From positions 1 to 64,000 of the forward strand of contig NZ_JAUQON010000007.1 in the NCBI RefSeq assembly GCF_030580955.1: a stretch of 64,000 nucleotides of DNA, in the 5' to 3' direction. This document shows positions 40,738 to 48,617 of the stretch, piece after piece. Origin of the DNA: Hymenobacter convexus (GTDB lineage Bacteria; Bacteroidota; Bacteroidia; Cytophagales; Hymenobacteraceae). Every line of letters starts with the position of its first letter. The first letter of the stretch is position 1. The position numbers were made by a program, and so were the translations under genes. The notes under the pieces are model-generated. The model saw only the letters and a list, made by a program, of their open reading frames with translations, did no database searches and was not told the origin of the DNA.

Positions 40738-42972
40738 TCAAACCAGCGGACCCAGCAGCTTGTCGGGGGTGATGGGCAACTCGCGCACGCGCCGGCCGGT
40801 GGCGTGGTACACGGCGTTGGCCACGGCGGCACTGAAGCCCACCAGCCCGATTTCGCCCAAGCCCTTGGCGCCAATGGGGTCGAGGACCGGGTCGGGCTCA
40901 TTGATGAACTCGACTTCAATGGCGGGAATGTCGGCGTTCACGGGCAGGTGGTAGTCGGCCAGGTCGTGGTTCACCACGCGGCCGTAGCGGTGGTCGAGGC
41001 GGGCTTCTTCCAGCAGGGCAATTCCTATTCCCCACACCACCGAGCCCAGCACCTGGCTGCGGGCGGTTTTGGCGTTGAGCACCCGGCCCGCGTCTACCAC
41101 GCTCACCACCCGGCTCACCCGCACCTCGCGGGTGAGCGGATGCACCCGCACTTCCACGAAATTGGCGCAAAACGACTTACCCGAGTAGTTTTTCATCTCC
41201 GGCGACTCTTCGGCTTTCTGCGTCACCTCCAGCGCCGGCAGCCTGTGCTGCTTCAGCACCTCGCCGAAACTCAGGCGTCGGCCGTTCTTTTTGGCGGAGA
41301 TGACGAAGCCACTATCGACGGTCAATTCTTCGGCTTTAACCTTGCCTAGTGCCTTGCCCGGCACGCTCACGGCCAAATCCAGCAGCTGCTTTTTCAGCGC
41401 CGCGCACACCTTGTGCACGGCCGAGCCCACCGACGTAGCCGTGTGCGAGCCGGCCTGCAAGGGCGCGTCCGGCAGCGCGGACTCGCCCAGCTCGAAGTGG
41501 ATGCTGGCGGCGGGCACCCCGCTGGCATCGGCCGCAATCTGCGTCATGATGGTGGCGGTGCCGGGGCCGGTGTCGGCGGTGGCGCTTTGCACCAGCAGGG
41601 TGCCATCGGGCAGCAGGCGGGCGCGGGCAGTGGCCGCGCTGCGCTCGGCTTTGTAAATGCCGGTGCTCATGCCCCAGCCCACGAGATAGCCGTCGGCCTG
41701 CATAGAGCGGGGCGCGGGCAGGCGTTTGCTCCAGCCGAAGAGCGCCGCGCCGCGCTCGTAGCATTGGCGCAGATGCTTGCTGCTCCAGGGTTTGCCGGTT
41801 TCGGGGTCGCGGTCGGCGTAGTTTTTCAGGCGCAGGGCCAGCGGGTCCATGTTGAGGGCCACGGCTAGTTCGTCCATAGCGCTTTCCAGGGCAAAGGAGC
41901 CGCTGGTTTCGCCGGGGCCGCGCGTCCAGGCCGGCGTGCTCAGGTCGAGGGGCACAAGACGGTAGTGGGTGTTCAGGTTGGGCACCGCGTAGGCCGATTT
42001 GGTGGGGTGCACAATGCGCTCCTCGAACTGCTCGTGGCGCGAGGTGCCGCCGTAGGCTCGGTGTGTGAGGCCCACCAACGTGCCATCGGCCTGGGCGCCG
42101 AGGCCCAGGCGTTGGATGGACTGCGGCCGGTAGCCCACTTGGTTGAACTCGTGGTCTCGCTGGTTCATCAGCTTCACCGGCCGGCCCACCAGCTTCGCTC
42201 CCAAAATAGCGGCCACTTCCGGCGGCCAGATGCGCGACGAGCCCCCGAATGCCCCGCCCACAAACTGCGAATGCACCTGCACACTCTCGGCCGGCAATTG
42301 GAACATGCGCATCAAATCCTGCTGCGCCAATTTGGGCCCCTGCGTTTTGGTATAGACCGTCAGCTTCTCACCTTCCCAAAGCGCCACCACGGCGTGCATT
42401 TCCATGGGGTGGTGCACCTGCAGGGGCGTACGGTATTCCTGCTCAATGTGCACGGGCGCTGTTTTATAGGCGTCGGGCTGGCCGCGCAGGTACTCGCCTT
42501 CTTTTTTCGGCGTCAGGTTTTGGGCGAGGCTTTTCGCCAGGTCTGTCTGGTGCGGGCTCGTTTCATATTCTACCCGAATAAGCGAGGCGGCGTATTGCGC
42601 CTGCTCCAGTGTTTCGGCCACAGCCAAGGCCACGGGCTGGTTGCTGAAATGCAGCTGGTCGTCGAAGAAAACCTTCACTTCCTGGCCTTCCACGCGCGGG
42701 TTTTTGGCAGTTTCGGCCTTCAGGTAGCCGGGTACTTTGGGCGCGTTCAGGTGCGACACGATGCGCAGCACGCCGGGCGCCTGCTCGGCCGCCGCCACGT
42801 CGAGCCGCCGGATGCGGCCGCGGGCAATGGCACTGCACACCAGCACGCCGTGCGCGCAATCCGGCAGGGCGTATTCGGCGGCGTAGCGGGCCCGGCCGGT
42901 CACTTTCAAGCGGCCATCCACGCGGTTGAGCGGGGCCCCGGTGCTGGGCGGGGCTGGCGGAGTATTTTCCAT
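40738..42972 (-). CDS. Orphan xanthine-dehydrogenase-type molybdopterin subunit
   Basis: A 744-residue large subunit of the xanthine oxidase family (YagR/CoxL-like), which binds molybdenum cofactor and hydroxylates aldehydes or N-heterocycles. Seen: RVDGRLKVTGRARYAAEY at the N-terminus, GGAFGGSSRIWPPE (about 237-250), RGPGETSGSFALE, and the C-terminal KGLGEIGLVGF with the catalytic glutamate (about residue 704). No signal peptide. Enzymes of this type need a [2Fe-2S] and usually an FAD subunit; neither gene is adjacent. The ATG at 42972 starts the conserved domain. Confidence 0.92.
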   Translation of the reverse strand: MENTPPAPPSTGAPLNRVDGRLKVTGRARYAAEYALPDCAHGVLVCSAIARGRIRRLDVAAAEQAPGVLRIVSHLNAPKVPGYLKAETAKNPRVEGQEVKVFFDDQLHFSNQPVALAVAETLEQAQYAASLIRVEYETSPHQTDLAKSLAQNLTPKKEGEYLRGQPDAYKTAPVHIEQEYRTPLQVHHPMEMHAVVALWEGEKLTVYTKTQGPKLAQQDLMRMFQLPAESVQVHSQFVGGAFGGSSRIWPPEVAAILGAKLVGRPVKLMNQRDHEFNQVGYRPQSIQRLGLGAQADGTLVGLTHRAYGGTSRHEQFEERIVHPTKSAYAVPNLNTHYRLVPLDLSTPAWTRGPGETSGSFALESAMDELAVALNMDPLALRLKNYADRDPETGKPWSSKHLRQCYERGAALFGWSKRLPAPRSMQADGYLVGWGMSTGIYKAERSAATARARLLPDGTLLVQSATADTGPGTATIMTQIAADASGVPAASIHFELGESALPDAPLQAGSHTATSVGSAVHKVCAALKKQLLDLAVSVPGKALGKVKAEELTVDSGFVISAKKNGRRLSFGEVLKQHRLPALEVTQKAEESPEMKNYSGKSFCANFVEVRVHPLTREVRVSRVVSVVDAGRVLNAKTARSQVLGSVVWGIGIALLEEARLDHRYGRVVNHDLADYHLPVNADIPAIEVEFINEPDPVLDPIGAKGLGEIGLVGFSAAVANAVYHATGRRVRELPITPDKLLGPLV

Positions 42973-43060
42973 AGCAGTTGGGTAGAATAATACCCTGGCT
43001 GTACGGCATGGTATGGCGGGCGTTTCACCCAATTGCCCGGAATGGTTTGGGCAACCGGAC

Positions 43061-43148
43061 ATAACGCGGACGTTGCAGTCCGCGTCCGCACACCGTTAAA
43101 ATTGTTCGGGTGTCCGCCGGGGGCGCGCACTACAGCGTCCGCGCTACA
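43061..43148. repeat. Decayed family D-like repeat
   Basis: The stretch contains ACGCGGACG, GTCCGCGTCCGC, GTGTCCGCC and CAGCGTCCGCGCTAC words that echo the family D arms (GTAGCG...GTCCGC) but with many changes. It lies in the shared upstream region near the xanthine-dehydrogenase-type gene and the end of the hxlR-like gene. Confidence 0.45.
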
Positions 43149-43151
43149 TCC

Positions 43152-43574
43152 TCACGCTGCCACGGCCACCCGCTTCCGGGCCTCGGCAATGGCCGGCGCA
43201 TGCGCCGCGGCCCAGTTGCCGAATTCAATCACGGCACCCAGCAGGCTTTGGCCCAGTTCGGTGAGAGCGTATTCCACGCGAGGCGGCACCTCGGCATATA
43301 CAGTGCGCGCCACCAGCCCATCGGCTTCCAGCGCCCGGAGCGTGACCGTGAGCATGCGCTGCGAAATGCCGTCGATGCGCTTGCGTAATTCATTGAAGCG
43401 CAGGCTGTCGGTGCTGCCCAGGTGCAGAATAGACAGCAAAGACCATTTGTCGCCGATGCGGTCCAGAATGTCGCGCACGGGGCACAGGCCGAAGCCGTTG
43501 ACCGGCACGGTAATAATTTTTTTGGCCGCCGCCCGAACTTCAGCGGCTTGATTTTCAACAACAGTTACTTCCAT
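43152..43574 (-). CDS. HxlR-family transcriptional regulator
   Basis: A 140-residue DNA-binding protein filled by one HxlR winged helix: CPVRDILDRIGDKWSLLSIL, then LRFNELRKRIDGISQRML and TVTLRALEADGLVART. The Cys near residue 32 in LCPVRDIL is the redox- or aldehyde-sensing position in several relatives. It is divergent from a quinone-reductase-like gene, with a dyad GTTAC-N5-GTAAC between them. Self-control and control of the neighbour are likely. Confidence 0.92.
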   Translation of the reverse strand: MEVTVVENQAAEVRAAAKKIITVPVNGFGLCPVRDILDRIGDKWSLLSILHLGSTDSLRFNELRKRIDGISQRMLTVTLRALEADGLVARTVYAEVPPRVEYALTELGQSLLGAVIEFGNWAAAHAPAIAEARKRVAVAA

Positions 43575-43634
43575 GTGCCTTGGGCAGAATTAAATGCCTT
43601 CTTGCGCCGGGACAAAAGGGCCGAATACCTTTGA

Positions 43635-43649
43635 GTTACCAAAAGTAAC
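43635..43649. promoter_or_regulatory. Operator dyad overlapping the hxlR -7 box
   Basis: GTTACCAAAAGTAAC has perfect 5-base arms. On the minus strand the same bases read GTTACTTTTGGTAAC, which contains TACTTTTG (43647-43640), a full match to the -7 consensus, 65 bases before the regulator's ATG. An A-rich dyad between hxlR and a divergent oxidoreductase fits known HxlR operators. Confidence 0.6.
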
Positions 43650-43674
43650 CATTGGCCCTTAAACTCCCAACTAT

Positions 43675-44541
43675 ATGATTGCCATCACCGGCGCCACCGG
43701 CCACCTCGGCCTCGCCACCATCCAAGCACTCACCGCCAAAATCGCGCCTTCCGAAATCGTCGCCGTGGTGCGCGACCCGCAAAAAGCCGCTGACACCCTC
43801 CCGCAGGGCGTGGTGGTGCGCCAGGGCGACTACAACGACCCGGCCTCGCTCCTCGCCGCCTTCCAGGGCGTCGAAACCGTGCTGCTCATCTCCACCAGCG
43901 AGCTGGAATACGAAGCGCGGATGCGCGAGCACAAAAACGTGATTGACGCCGCCAGGCAAGCGGGAGTACGCCACCTCGTGTACACCAGCGTGGTCAATCC
44001 ATCGGCAGAATCGGCGTTCGGCGCGTCGCCCGGCCACTTCGCTACCGAAGAATACCTGCGCGCCTCGGGCCTGACCTATACCATTTTGCGCAACACGCTC
44101 TACCTTGACATCATCCCGATGCTGGTGGGCGAAGGCACGCTGCCCAGCGGCCAGCTTTACGCCTCGGCCGGCGATGGCAAGGTGAGCTACGCCCTGCGCG
44201 CTGAAATTGGCGAGGCGTTGGCCAACGTGCTGGCCGGCCAAGGCCACGAAAACCAGGTGTACGACATCGCCCCCGGCCCCGCCTACTCCTTCCAGGATAT
44301 TGCCAACGGCTTGAGCGAAGTGACCGGCCAGCCCGTAGCCTACGTGCCCGTATCGGGCGAGGACATTGCGGCCGGCATGCGTCAGCACCAAGTGCCCGAG
44401 CCCTTCATCAACCTGCTGCTGGGCATGAACCAGGCAATAAAAGACGGCGAGTTCGACGCGGCCAGCCCCGCGTTTGAGCAACTGTTGGGCCGCAAGCCGA
44501 CGGGTTTGAAAACGTACTTGGCGGGCGTGTACGGCAAGTAA
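43675..44541 (+). CDS. NmrA-like NAD(P)H:quinone oxidoreductase (QOR2 type)
   Basis: A 288-residue atypical short-chain reductase with an N-terminal ITGATGHLGLATIQAL nucleotide-binding motif, GDYNDPASLLAAFQGVETVL, LVYTSVVNPSAES and an NmrA-like C-terminal half. It resembles E. coli YtfG (QOR2), which reduces quinones with NADPH. It is divergent from the HxlR regulator, the usual arrangement for electrophile-responsive pairs. A very strong hairpin terminator follows. Confidence 0.9.
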   Translation: MIAITGATGHLGLATIQALTAKIAPSEIVAVVRDPQKAADTLPQGVVVRQGDYNDPASLLAAFQGVETVLLISTSELEYEARMREHKNVIDAARQAGVRHLVYTSVVNPSAESAFGASPGHFATEEYLRASGLTYTILRNTLYLDIIPMLVGEGTLPSGQLYASAGDGKVSYALRAEIGEALANVLAGQGHENQVYDIAPGPAYSFQDIANGLSEVTGQPVAYVPVSGEDIAAGMRQHQVPEPFINLLLGMNQAIKDGEFDAASPAFEQLLGRKPTGLKTYLAGVYGK

Positions 44542-44557
44542 TTGTTGAACGAATGTA

Positions 44558-44613
44558 GCCAGAAAGCTCCCCGGCGGGCCGCTGAATTGCGGCCCGCCGG
44601 GGAGCTTTCTGGC
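44558..44613 (+). terminator. Exceptional 25-bp-stem terminator
   Basis: The left arm starts GCCAGAAAGCTCCCCGGCGG and its exact complement ends at 44613; the loop is only TGAATT. The stem has no mismatch over 25 base pairs, unusually long for a terminator. It lies 16 bases after the oxidoreductase stop. Confidence 0.85.
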
Positions 44614-44755
44614 GTTTCCACCCGCCGCGCTAGCAACTGCAGCCACCGCAGTTACTGCAGATGCACAACTTGTTTGCACAGAATAAATGATGGGTGTGCA
44701 TTTCAGTCAAAGGATGCATCTTTCTGTTTCAAAGCCCCTAAAACAGTTCACTAGG

Positions 44756-45223
44756 ATGAAAAAATTATTTCTGCTCTTACTTTTTGTCGCGTATAGTCAA
44801 GCCACATTAGCGTGTGACTGTATAATGACTCCAGTTCAGCAACATATTAAATCAACCCCTTATCTACTTACAGGAAAGGCACTTGAGATATTGGACGGTA
44901 ATACCAGAGAAGGAAGAGACTACCATAACTTTTTGCGCAGCATTGGTATTCAAGACACGATTTCGCGAGGGTATTCTATGCGAATTATTATTGAAAACGA
45001 CTTTAAAGGCAGATACAAGGCCGGTGATATTATTGAAATACACTCTACCTATTCCAATTGTGACATGCTATTTAGCATGGACAAAACCTATGTTTTATTT
45101 CTTCACAAAGAGCAAAATAAATTATTTCCTACTTACTACTCCTATTCCAATGTTCTGGATGGAAGTCAAGCATCCATTGATTTAGTGCAGGCCATTCGCA
45201 CAGAACTTAAAAGTGGCCATTAG
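44756..45223 (+). CDS. AT-rich secreted protein, possibly TIMP/NTR-like
   Basis: A 155-residue secreted protein with signal KLFLLLLFVAYSQATLA (cleavage before C). The mature N-terminus begins CDCIMTPVQQHIKSTPYLLT, then GKALEI, the pattern of NTR/TIMP-like domains that start with C-x-C; a later Cys (YSNCDML) could pair with them. Base composition is much more AT-rich than the flanking genes, indicating transfer or relaxed selection. It stands alone between the 25-bp terminator and the ABC exporter. The NTR assignment is tentative. Confidence 0.65.
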   Translation: MKKLFLLLLFVAYSQATLACDCIMTPVQQHIKSTPYLLTGKALEILDGNTREGRDYHNFLRSIGIQDTISRGYSMRIIIENDFKGRYKAGDIIEIHSTYSNCDMLFSMDKTYVLFLHKEQNKLFPTYYSYSNVLDGSQASIDLVQAIRTELKSGH

Positions 45224-45283
45224 TCCACAACAACCCCGCCCCCGCCCCGCCCGTCTAACCGGCTCCACTTACCGCCCGCTTAG

Positions 45284-47095
45284 ATGAGCCTTTGGGAAAT
45301 TATTAAACGCCTGCTGCCCTTCGTGCGGCCTTACCGGCCGCTGGTCATTGCCACGCTGTTGCTCACGCTGGTGGGCTCGCTGGCCGCGCAGGTCAACCCC
45401 TTCGTGCTGCGCTACATTGTCGACAACGTGCAGGGCCTGCTCGACCGGCACGAGGCGCTGGCCGCCGGCTGGCCCATGCTGGCGGCGGTGAGCGGCATCC
45501 TGCTGGGCAAGGAAGTCGTCAACACCTTCATCACTTTCGGGCAGAAATACTACGGCGAGAAAATCCGCATCAACGTGAGCAGCACCTTGTCTCAGCAGGC
45601 CGTGAGCCGGATTCTGAGCTACGAGCTGGGCTTTTTCTCCGACGAGGGCAACCAGACCGGCAAGCTCCAGACCCGCATCGACCGCGGCGTAGAAAGCCTC
45701 ATGAAGCTGGTCCAAAACTTCTTCATCGACATCCTGCCGCTGTTTGCCAACGCCCTGGTGGCTCTGGTGGTGATGTTCGTGGCCAACAAATGGGTGGGGC
45801 TGGTGGCGCTGGCCATCCTGCCGGTGTACTTCTGGCTGAGCTTCCGGCAGGCCGACCGGTTGCAGGGCGTGCGCCGCGGCCTGCAAAAGCTGCGCGAGGA
45901 GAAAAACCACGGCCTCATCAGCATCATCGACTCGATTGTGATCATCAAAAGCTTTGTGCGCGAAGCCTTTGAGGCCAACAAGCAGGCCGACACCCAGCAG
46001 AAGCTGGTGAGCGCCCAGCTGGTGACGCGCAAAACCAACTTCCGCTACGACGGCCTCAAAACCTTCGTCGAGCAGATTGGCGTGGTCGTCATCATCATCC
46101 TCACGGCCTACCTCGTGCTCGACCGCCAGATTTCCATCGGCGCCATCATGTTCCACATCCTGCTCTTCAACAACGTGTCGGCGCCCATCCGGCAGCTCCA
46201 CCGCATCTACGACGAGATGAACGAGGCCCTCACCTACTCCGAAGGTTTCTTCGCCATCCTCGACGCCGACGCCGCCATCGAAGAAACCGGCCCGCTGCAG
46301 CCGGCCGACGTGCGCGGCACCTTCGAAATCTGCAACGTCGATTTTACCTACCCCAGCGGCACCCAGGCCCTGCACGACGTCTGCCTCACCATCGAAGAAG
46401 GCAAAACCACTGCCCTCGTCGGCCTCAGCGGCGCCGGCAAAAGCACCATCATCAACCTGCTCTGCAAGTTCTACGCCCCCGATTCCGGCCAACTGCTCCT
46501 CGACGGCCGCCCCCTGGCCGACTACGACACCCACGCCCTGCGCCAGCGCATCGGCTTGGTGCTCCAGAAAAACCACATTTTCAAGGGCACCATCGAAGAA
46601 AACATCCGCTACGGCGACTTCGCCTCCACCCAGGCCCAAATCGAAGCCGCCGCCAAGCAAGCCTACCTGCACGACCAGATTCTGGACCTGCCCCGCCAGT
46701 ACCAGTCCGATGCCCAGCAGCTCAGCGGCGGCCAGCAGCAGCGCATCGCCATCGCCCGGCTCTTCCTCAAAAACCCGCCCATCATCTTCCTCGACGAGCC
46801 CACCGCCAGCCTCGACGCCATCGCCACCGAGCAAATCAAAAACTCGCTCGACGCCATCAAGCAGGGCCGCACGGTGGTCATCATCTCCCACAGCCTCGCC
46901 CAAATCGTGGATTCGGACTGCATCCACGTCATGAAAAAAGGCCGCCTCGTGGAAAGCGGCACCCACGACGAGCTCTACGCCCGCCACGGCACCTACCGCG
47001 AAATTTTCGACGCCTCGGCCCGGAGTTTAAACATTGAGAAGCTGGCCAAGACCATGGCCGACGACGGGGACGAGGTGCTGGATACGGCTTCGTGA
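45284..47095 (+). CDS. ABC exporter, fused permease-ATPase
   Basis: A 603-residue half-transporter of the MsbA/multidrug/lipid type: an N-terminal six-helix membrane domain (1 to about 320) and a nucleotide-binding domain. Walker A is GLSGAGKST (380-388), the signature LSGGQQQR begins at residue 480, Walker B is IIFLDEPTAS, and the switch His is in IISHSLAQI. It would work as a homodimer or with a partner encoded elsewhere. The substrate is unknown. The start has no obvious alternative. Confidence 0.93.
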   Translation: MSLWEIIKRLLPFVRPYRPLVIATLLLTLVGSLAAQVNPFVLRYIVDNVQGLLDRHEALAAGWPMLAAVSGILLGKEVVNTFITFGQKYYGEKIRINVSSTLSQQAVSRILSYELGFFSDEGNQTGKLQTRIDRGVESLMKLVQNFFIDILPLFANALVALVVMFVANKWVGLVALAILPVYFWLSFRQADRLQGVRRGLQKLREEKNHGLISIIDSIVIIKSFVREAFEANKQADTQQKLVSAQLVTRKTNFRYDGLKTFVEQIGVVVIIILTAYLVLDRQISIGAIMFHILLFNNVSAPIRQLHRIYDEMNEALTYSEGFFAILDADAAIEETGPLQPADVRGTFEICNVDFTYPSGTQALHDVCLTIEEGKTTALVGLSGAGKSTIINLLCKFYAPDSGQLLLDGRPLADYDTHALRQRIGLVLQKNHIFKGTIEENIRYGDFASTQAQIEAAAKQAYLHDQILDLPRQYQSDAQQLSGGQQQRIAIARLFLKNPPIIFLDEPTASLDAIATEQIKNSLDAIKQGRTVVIISHSLAQIVDSDCIHVMKKGRLVESGTHDELYARHGTYREIFDASARSLNIEKLAKTMADDGDEVLDTAS

Positions 47096-47101
47096 GAACT
47101 G

Positions 47102-47109
47102 TACATTTG
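47102..47109 (+). promoter_or_regulatory. -7 box abutting the AT-rich lipoprotein gene
   Basis: TACATTTG matches TAnnTTTG and is followed by four bases (AGCT) and the ATG at 47114, which would give a leaderless or nearly leaderless mRNA. The box begins 6 bases after the ABC exporter stop. Confidence 0.45.
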
Positions 47110-47113
47110 AGCT

Positions 47114-47875
47114 ATGATTCCACGATATACCAGTAATTTTTTTTGCACGCCCTTTCTCTGGCTTTGCATTTTGCTTCTTGCTTACTCCTGTGAGATTAAT
47201 TATTCTACTGAGGTTACAAGCACCGAAAATAAGGAGAAGTCAATTGCAGAAATGAGCCAAGAAGCATGCGATTGTTTTAGCAAGCAAAAAGGTGATATTG
47301 ATGCTCGGATGGCACCTTGTATAAAGAGCACAACTTTCTCTCAGAAAGTCGAGCTTCCAGAAGGATATAGTATACAAGACTCAGTTGCAGCGGTGGAAAA
47401 TATGAAATCTAAAGTAGATTCCATGAATTCAAGGAAGGCAGCTGACATGTCTGCGATGATGCAGACTATGGTTGTTTCATGTGATGCTTTTGGGTCAGAA
47501 TTCGAAACGTTATATGAAAAAACGTACCCTGTTGATAGCTCAGTAGCTAATCTGAATTCCATCAAAACATTAGAAAGCAGATTTCAAACGGCATCTATTC
47601 CCGATACTGCCAAGAAAGCAGTGCTGAATGAGCTAATCGCAAAGAATATTGGAGCTAGAAGATTAGCGGAAGGATTGCGGAGATGCCAACAAATGAAAAA
47701 GCTCTTTAAGGATGAATCAGGGGCTTACTATGCAAGCGCTTTCATATACAGTTTGCAGGGAAAATACCCTCTTGCTATCAACGAGTTGGCACAAGAGAGT
47801 TCATCCGAAAGAAATAGCGACTTAAATAAGATGTTCATTGCTTTGATGAAAAGAAAAGCACAACGCAACAAATAA
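47114..47875 (+). CDS. AT-rich lipoprotein of unknown function
   Basis: A 253-residue lipoprotein: signal FLWLCILLLAYSC (lipobox cysteine near residue 26). The mature part is mostly helical and Met/Ser/Lys-rich, with cysteines in EACDCFSKQ, APCIKS and VVSCDAFG. An N-terminal domain with D-CF-K pattern and a C-terminal TPR-like helix pair (YYASAFIYSLQGKYPLAINE) are visible. It is far more AT-rich than both neighbours. Its stop overlaps the first codons of a truncated MmcQ-like remnant. Probably acquired horizontally; role unknown. Confidence 0.65.
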   Translation: MIPRYTSNFFCTPFLWLCILLLAYSCEINYSTEVTSTENKEKSIAEMSQEACDCFSKQKGDIDARMAPCIKSTTFSQKVELPEGYSIQDSVAAVENMKSKVDSMNSRKAADMSAMMQTMVVSCDAFGSEFETLYEKTYPVDSSVANLNSIKTLESRFQTASIPDTAKKAVLNELIAKNIGARRLAEGLRRCQQMKKLFKDESGAYYASAFIYSLQGKYPLAINELAQESSSERNSDLNKMFIALMKRKAQRNK

Positions 47876-47979
47876 CCATCGAAGACCTGCAAGCCCTTTG
47901 CCTGCGCCTGCCCGGCACCACCGAGGACCTGAAATGGGGCGTGCATCTGTGCTTCAGCGGGGGCGGCAAATGCTTCTAG
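47872..47979 (+). pseudogene. MmcQ/YjbR-family N-terminal remnant
   Basis: Reading from 47872 gives about 35 codons: TIEDLQALCLRLPGTTEDLK, then WGVHLCFSGGGKCF, then a stop. This closely follows the start of MmcQ/YjbR proteins (usual length about 115 residues), which have the same -ED(L/F)-W-...-F-x-GGK-F pattern. The start codon is lost (ATA where ATG is expected) and the rest of the gene is missing after GGKCF. It is GC-rich like the genome and begins within the last bases of the AT-rich lipoprotein gene. Confidence 0.7.
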
Positions 47980-47998
47980 ATTCGTAAATTCGCTGACC

Positions 47999-48208
47999 AT
48001 GGCCCCGAACCAACCGCTCACCAACCTGCAACAGGAACTCCTGAAACTGTACGCCCAGCAAGTCAGCGAAACGGACCTGCTCAACATCCGCACGCTGATT
48101 GGCCAGTACTTCGCCCAGCGCCTCACCAAGCTGGCCGACCACGCCTGGGAGCAGCAAGGCTGGACCGTGCAAACCATGCACGACTGGCTGAACAAAGAAA
48201 ACCAGTAG
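47999..48208 (+). CDS. Small antitoxin-like protein
   Basis: A 69-residue helical protein: LTNLQQELLKLYAQQVSETD, LLNIRTLIGQYFAQRL, and WEQQGWTVQTMHDWLNKE at the end. From memory, proteins with the order LTNLQLELLKLY...YFA..A......WLN are often encoded just before PIN-domain toxins as their antitoxins. No PIN toxin follows here; the next gene is a barstar-like protein 24 bases later. It may be an orphan antitoxin or have another role. Confidence 0.6.
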   Translation: MAPNQPLTNLQQELLKLYAQQVSETDLLNIRTLIGQYFAQRLTKLADHAWEQQGWTVQTMHDWLNKENQ

Positions 48209-48232
48209 CTGAATACGCGCGCCAGCAAGACC

Positions 48233-48499
48233 ATGACCATCGACCTCACCCACGTCGACACCAAAGCTGCCTTTCACCACCTGATGAAGCGCGAGCTGCA
48301 CTTCCCCGACTGGTACGGCGTGAGCTGGGACGCCTTCTGGGACGCCATCATCGCCGTGGTCGAAATGCCGGATTGCGTGGTGTTGGAGCACTGGCAGGCC
48401 TTCGCCCAAGCTTGTCCCAAAGACATGCTGATTCTGCGCGACATCATCGCCAACTACCCCCAGGAGAAGCCCGGCAAGCAAATTTTGCTGGGCTCATAG
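48233..48499 (+). CDS. Barstar-family (ribonuclease inhibitor) protein
   Basis: An 88-residue protein of the barstar fold. The key block is ELHFPDWYGVSWDAFWDAI, the family's L-x-FP-x-WYG-x-(N/S)WDAFWD signature used to bind barnase-type ribonucleases, followed by MPDCVVLEHWQ. Length is typical. No barnase-like toxin gene is adjacent, so it may protect against RNases from competitors or be a relic of a toxin system. It follows the antitoxin-like gene by 24 bases. Confidence 0.8.
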   Translation: MTIDLTHVDTKAAFHHLMKRELHFPDWYGVSWDAFWDAIIAVVEMPDCVVLEHWQAFAQACPKDMLILRDIIANYPQEKPGKQILLGS

Positions 48500-48617
48500 G
48501 CTGCGTCAACAGCGTTGCCTTTATATCGGAAGAGAGAGGTTGTTTAAAGCCCGACCATAACCCCTGCCAAGCCGGAAGCGTTAGGAAACCATCCACATTC
48601 TAACCTTTCCACATAAA
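48500..48617. other. Intergenic stretch, nothing recognised
   Basis: 118 bases between the barstar gene and the short-chain dehydrogenase, AT-richer near its end. No arm of the repeat families, no terminator and no full TAnnTTTG box are visible; TAACCTTTCC near 48600 is only a weak resemblance. Confidence 0.4.

Noticed and set aside
47876..47998. A short real gene rather than a remnant
   Set aside because: It lacks a start codon, is a third of the family length and stops directly after the conserved GGK-x-F motif.
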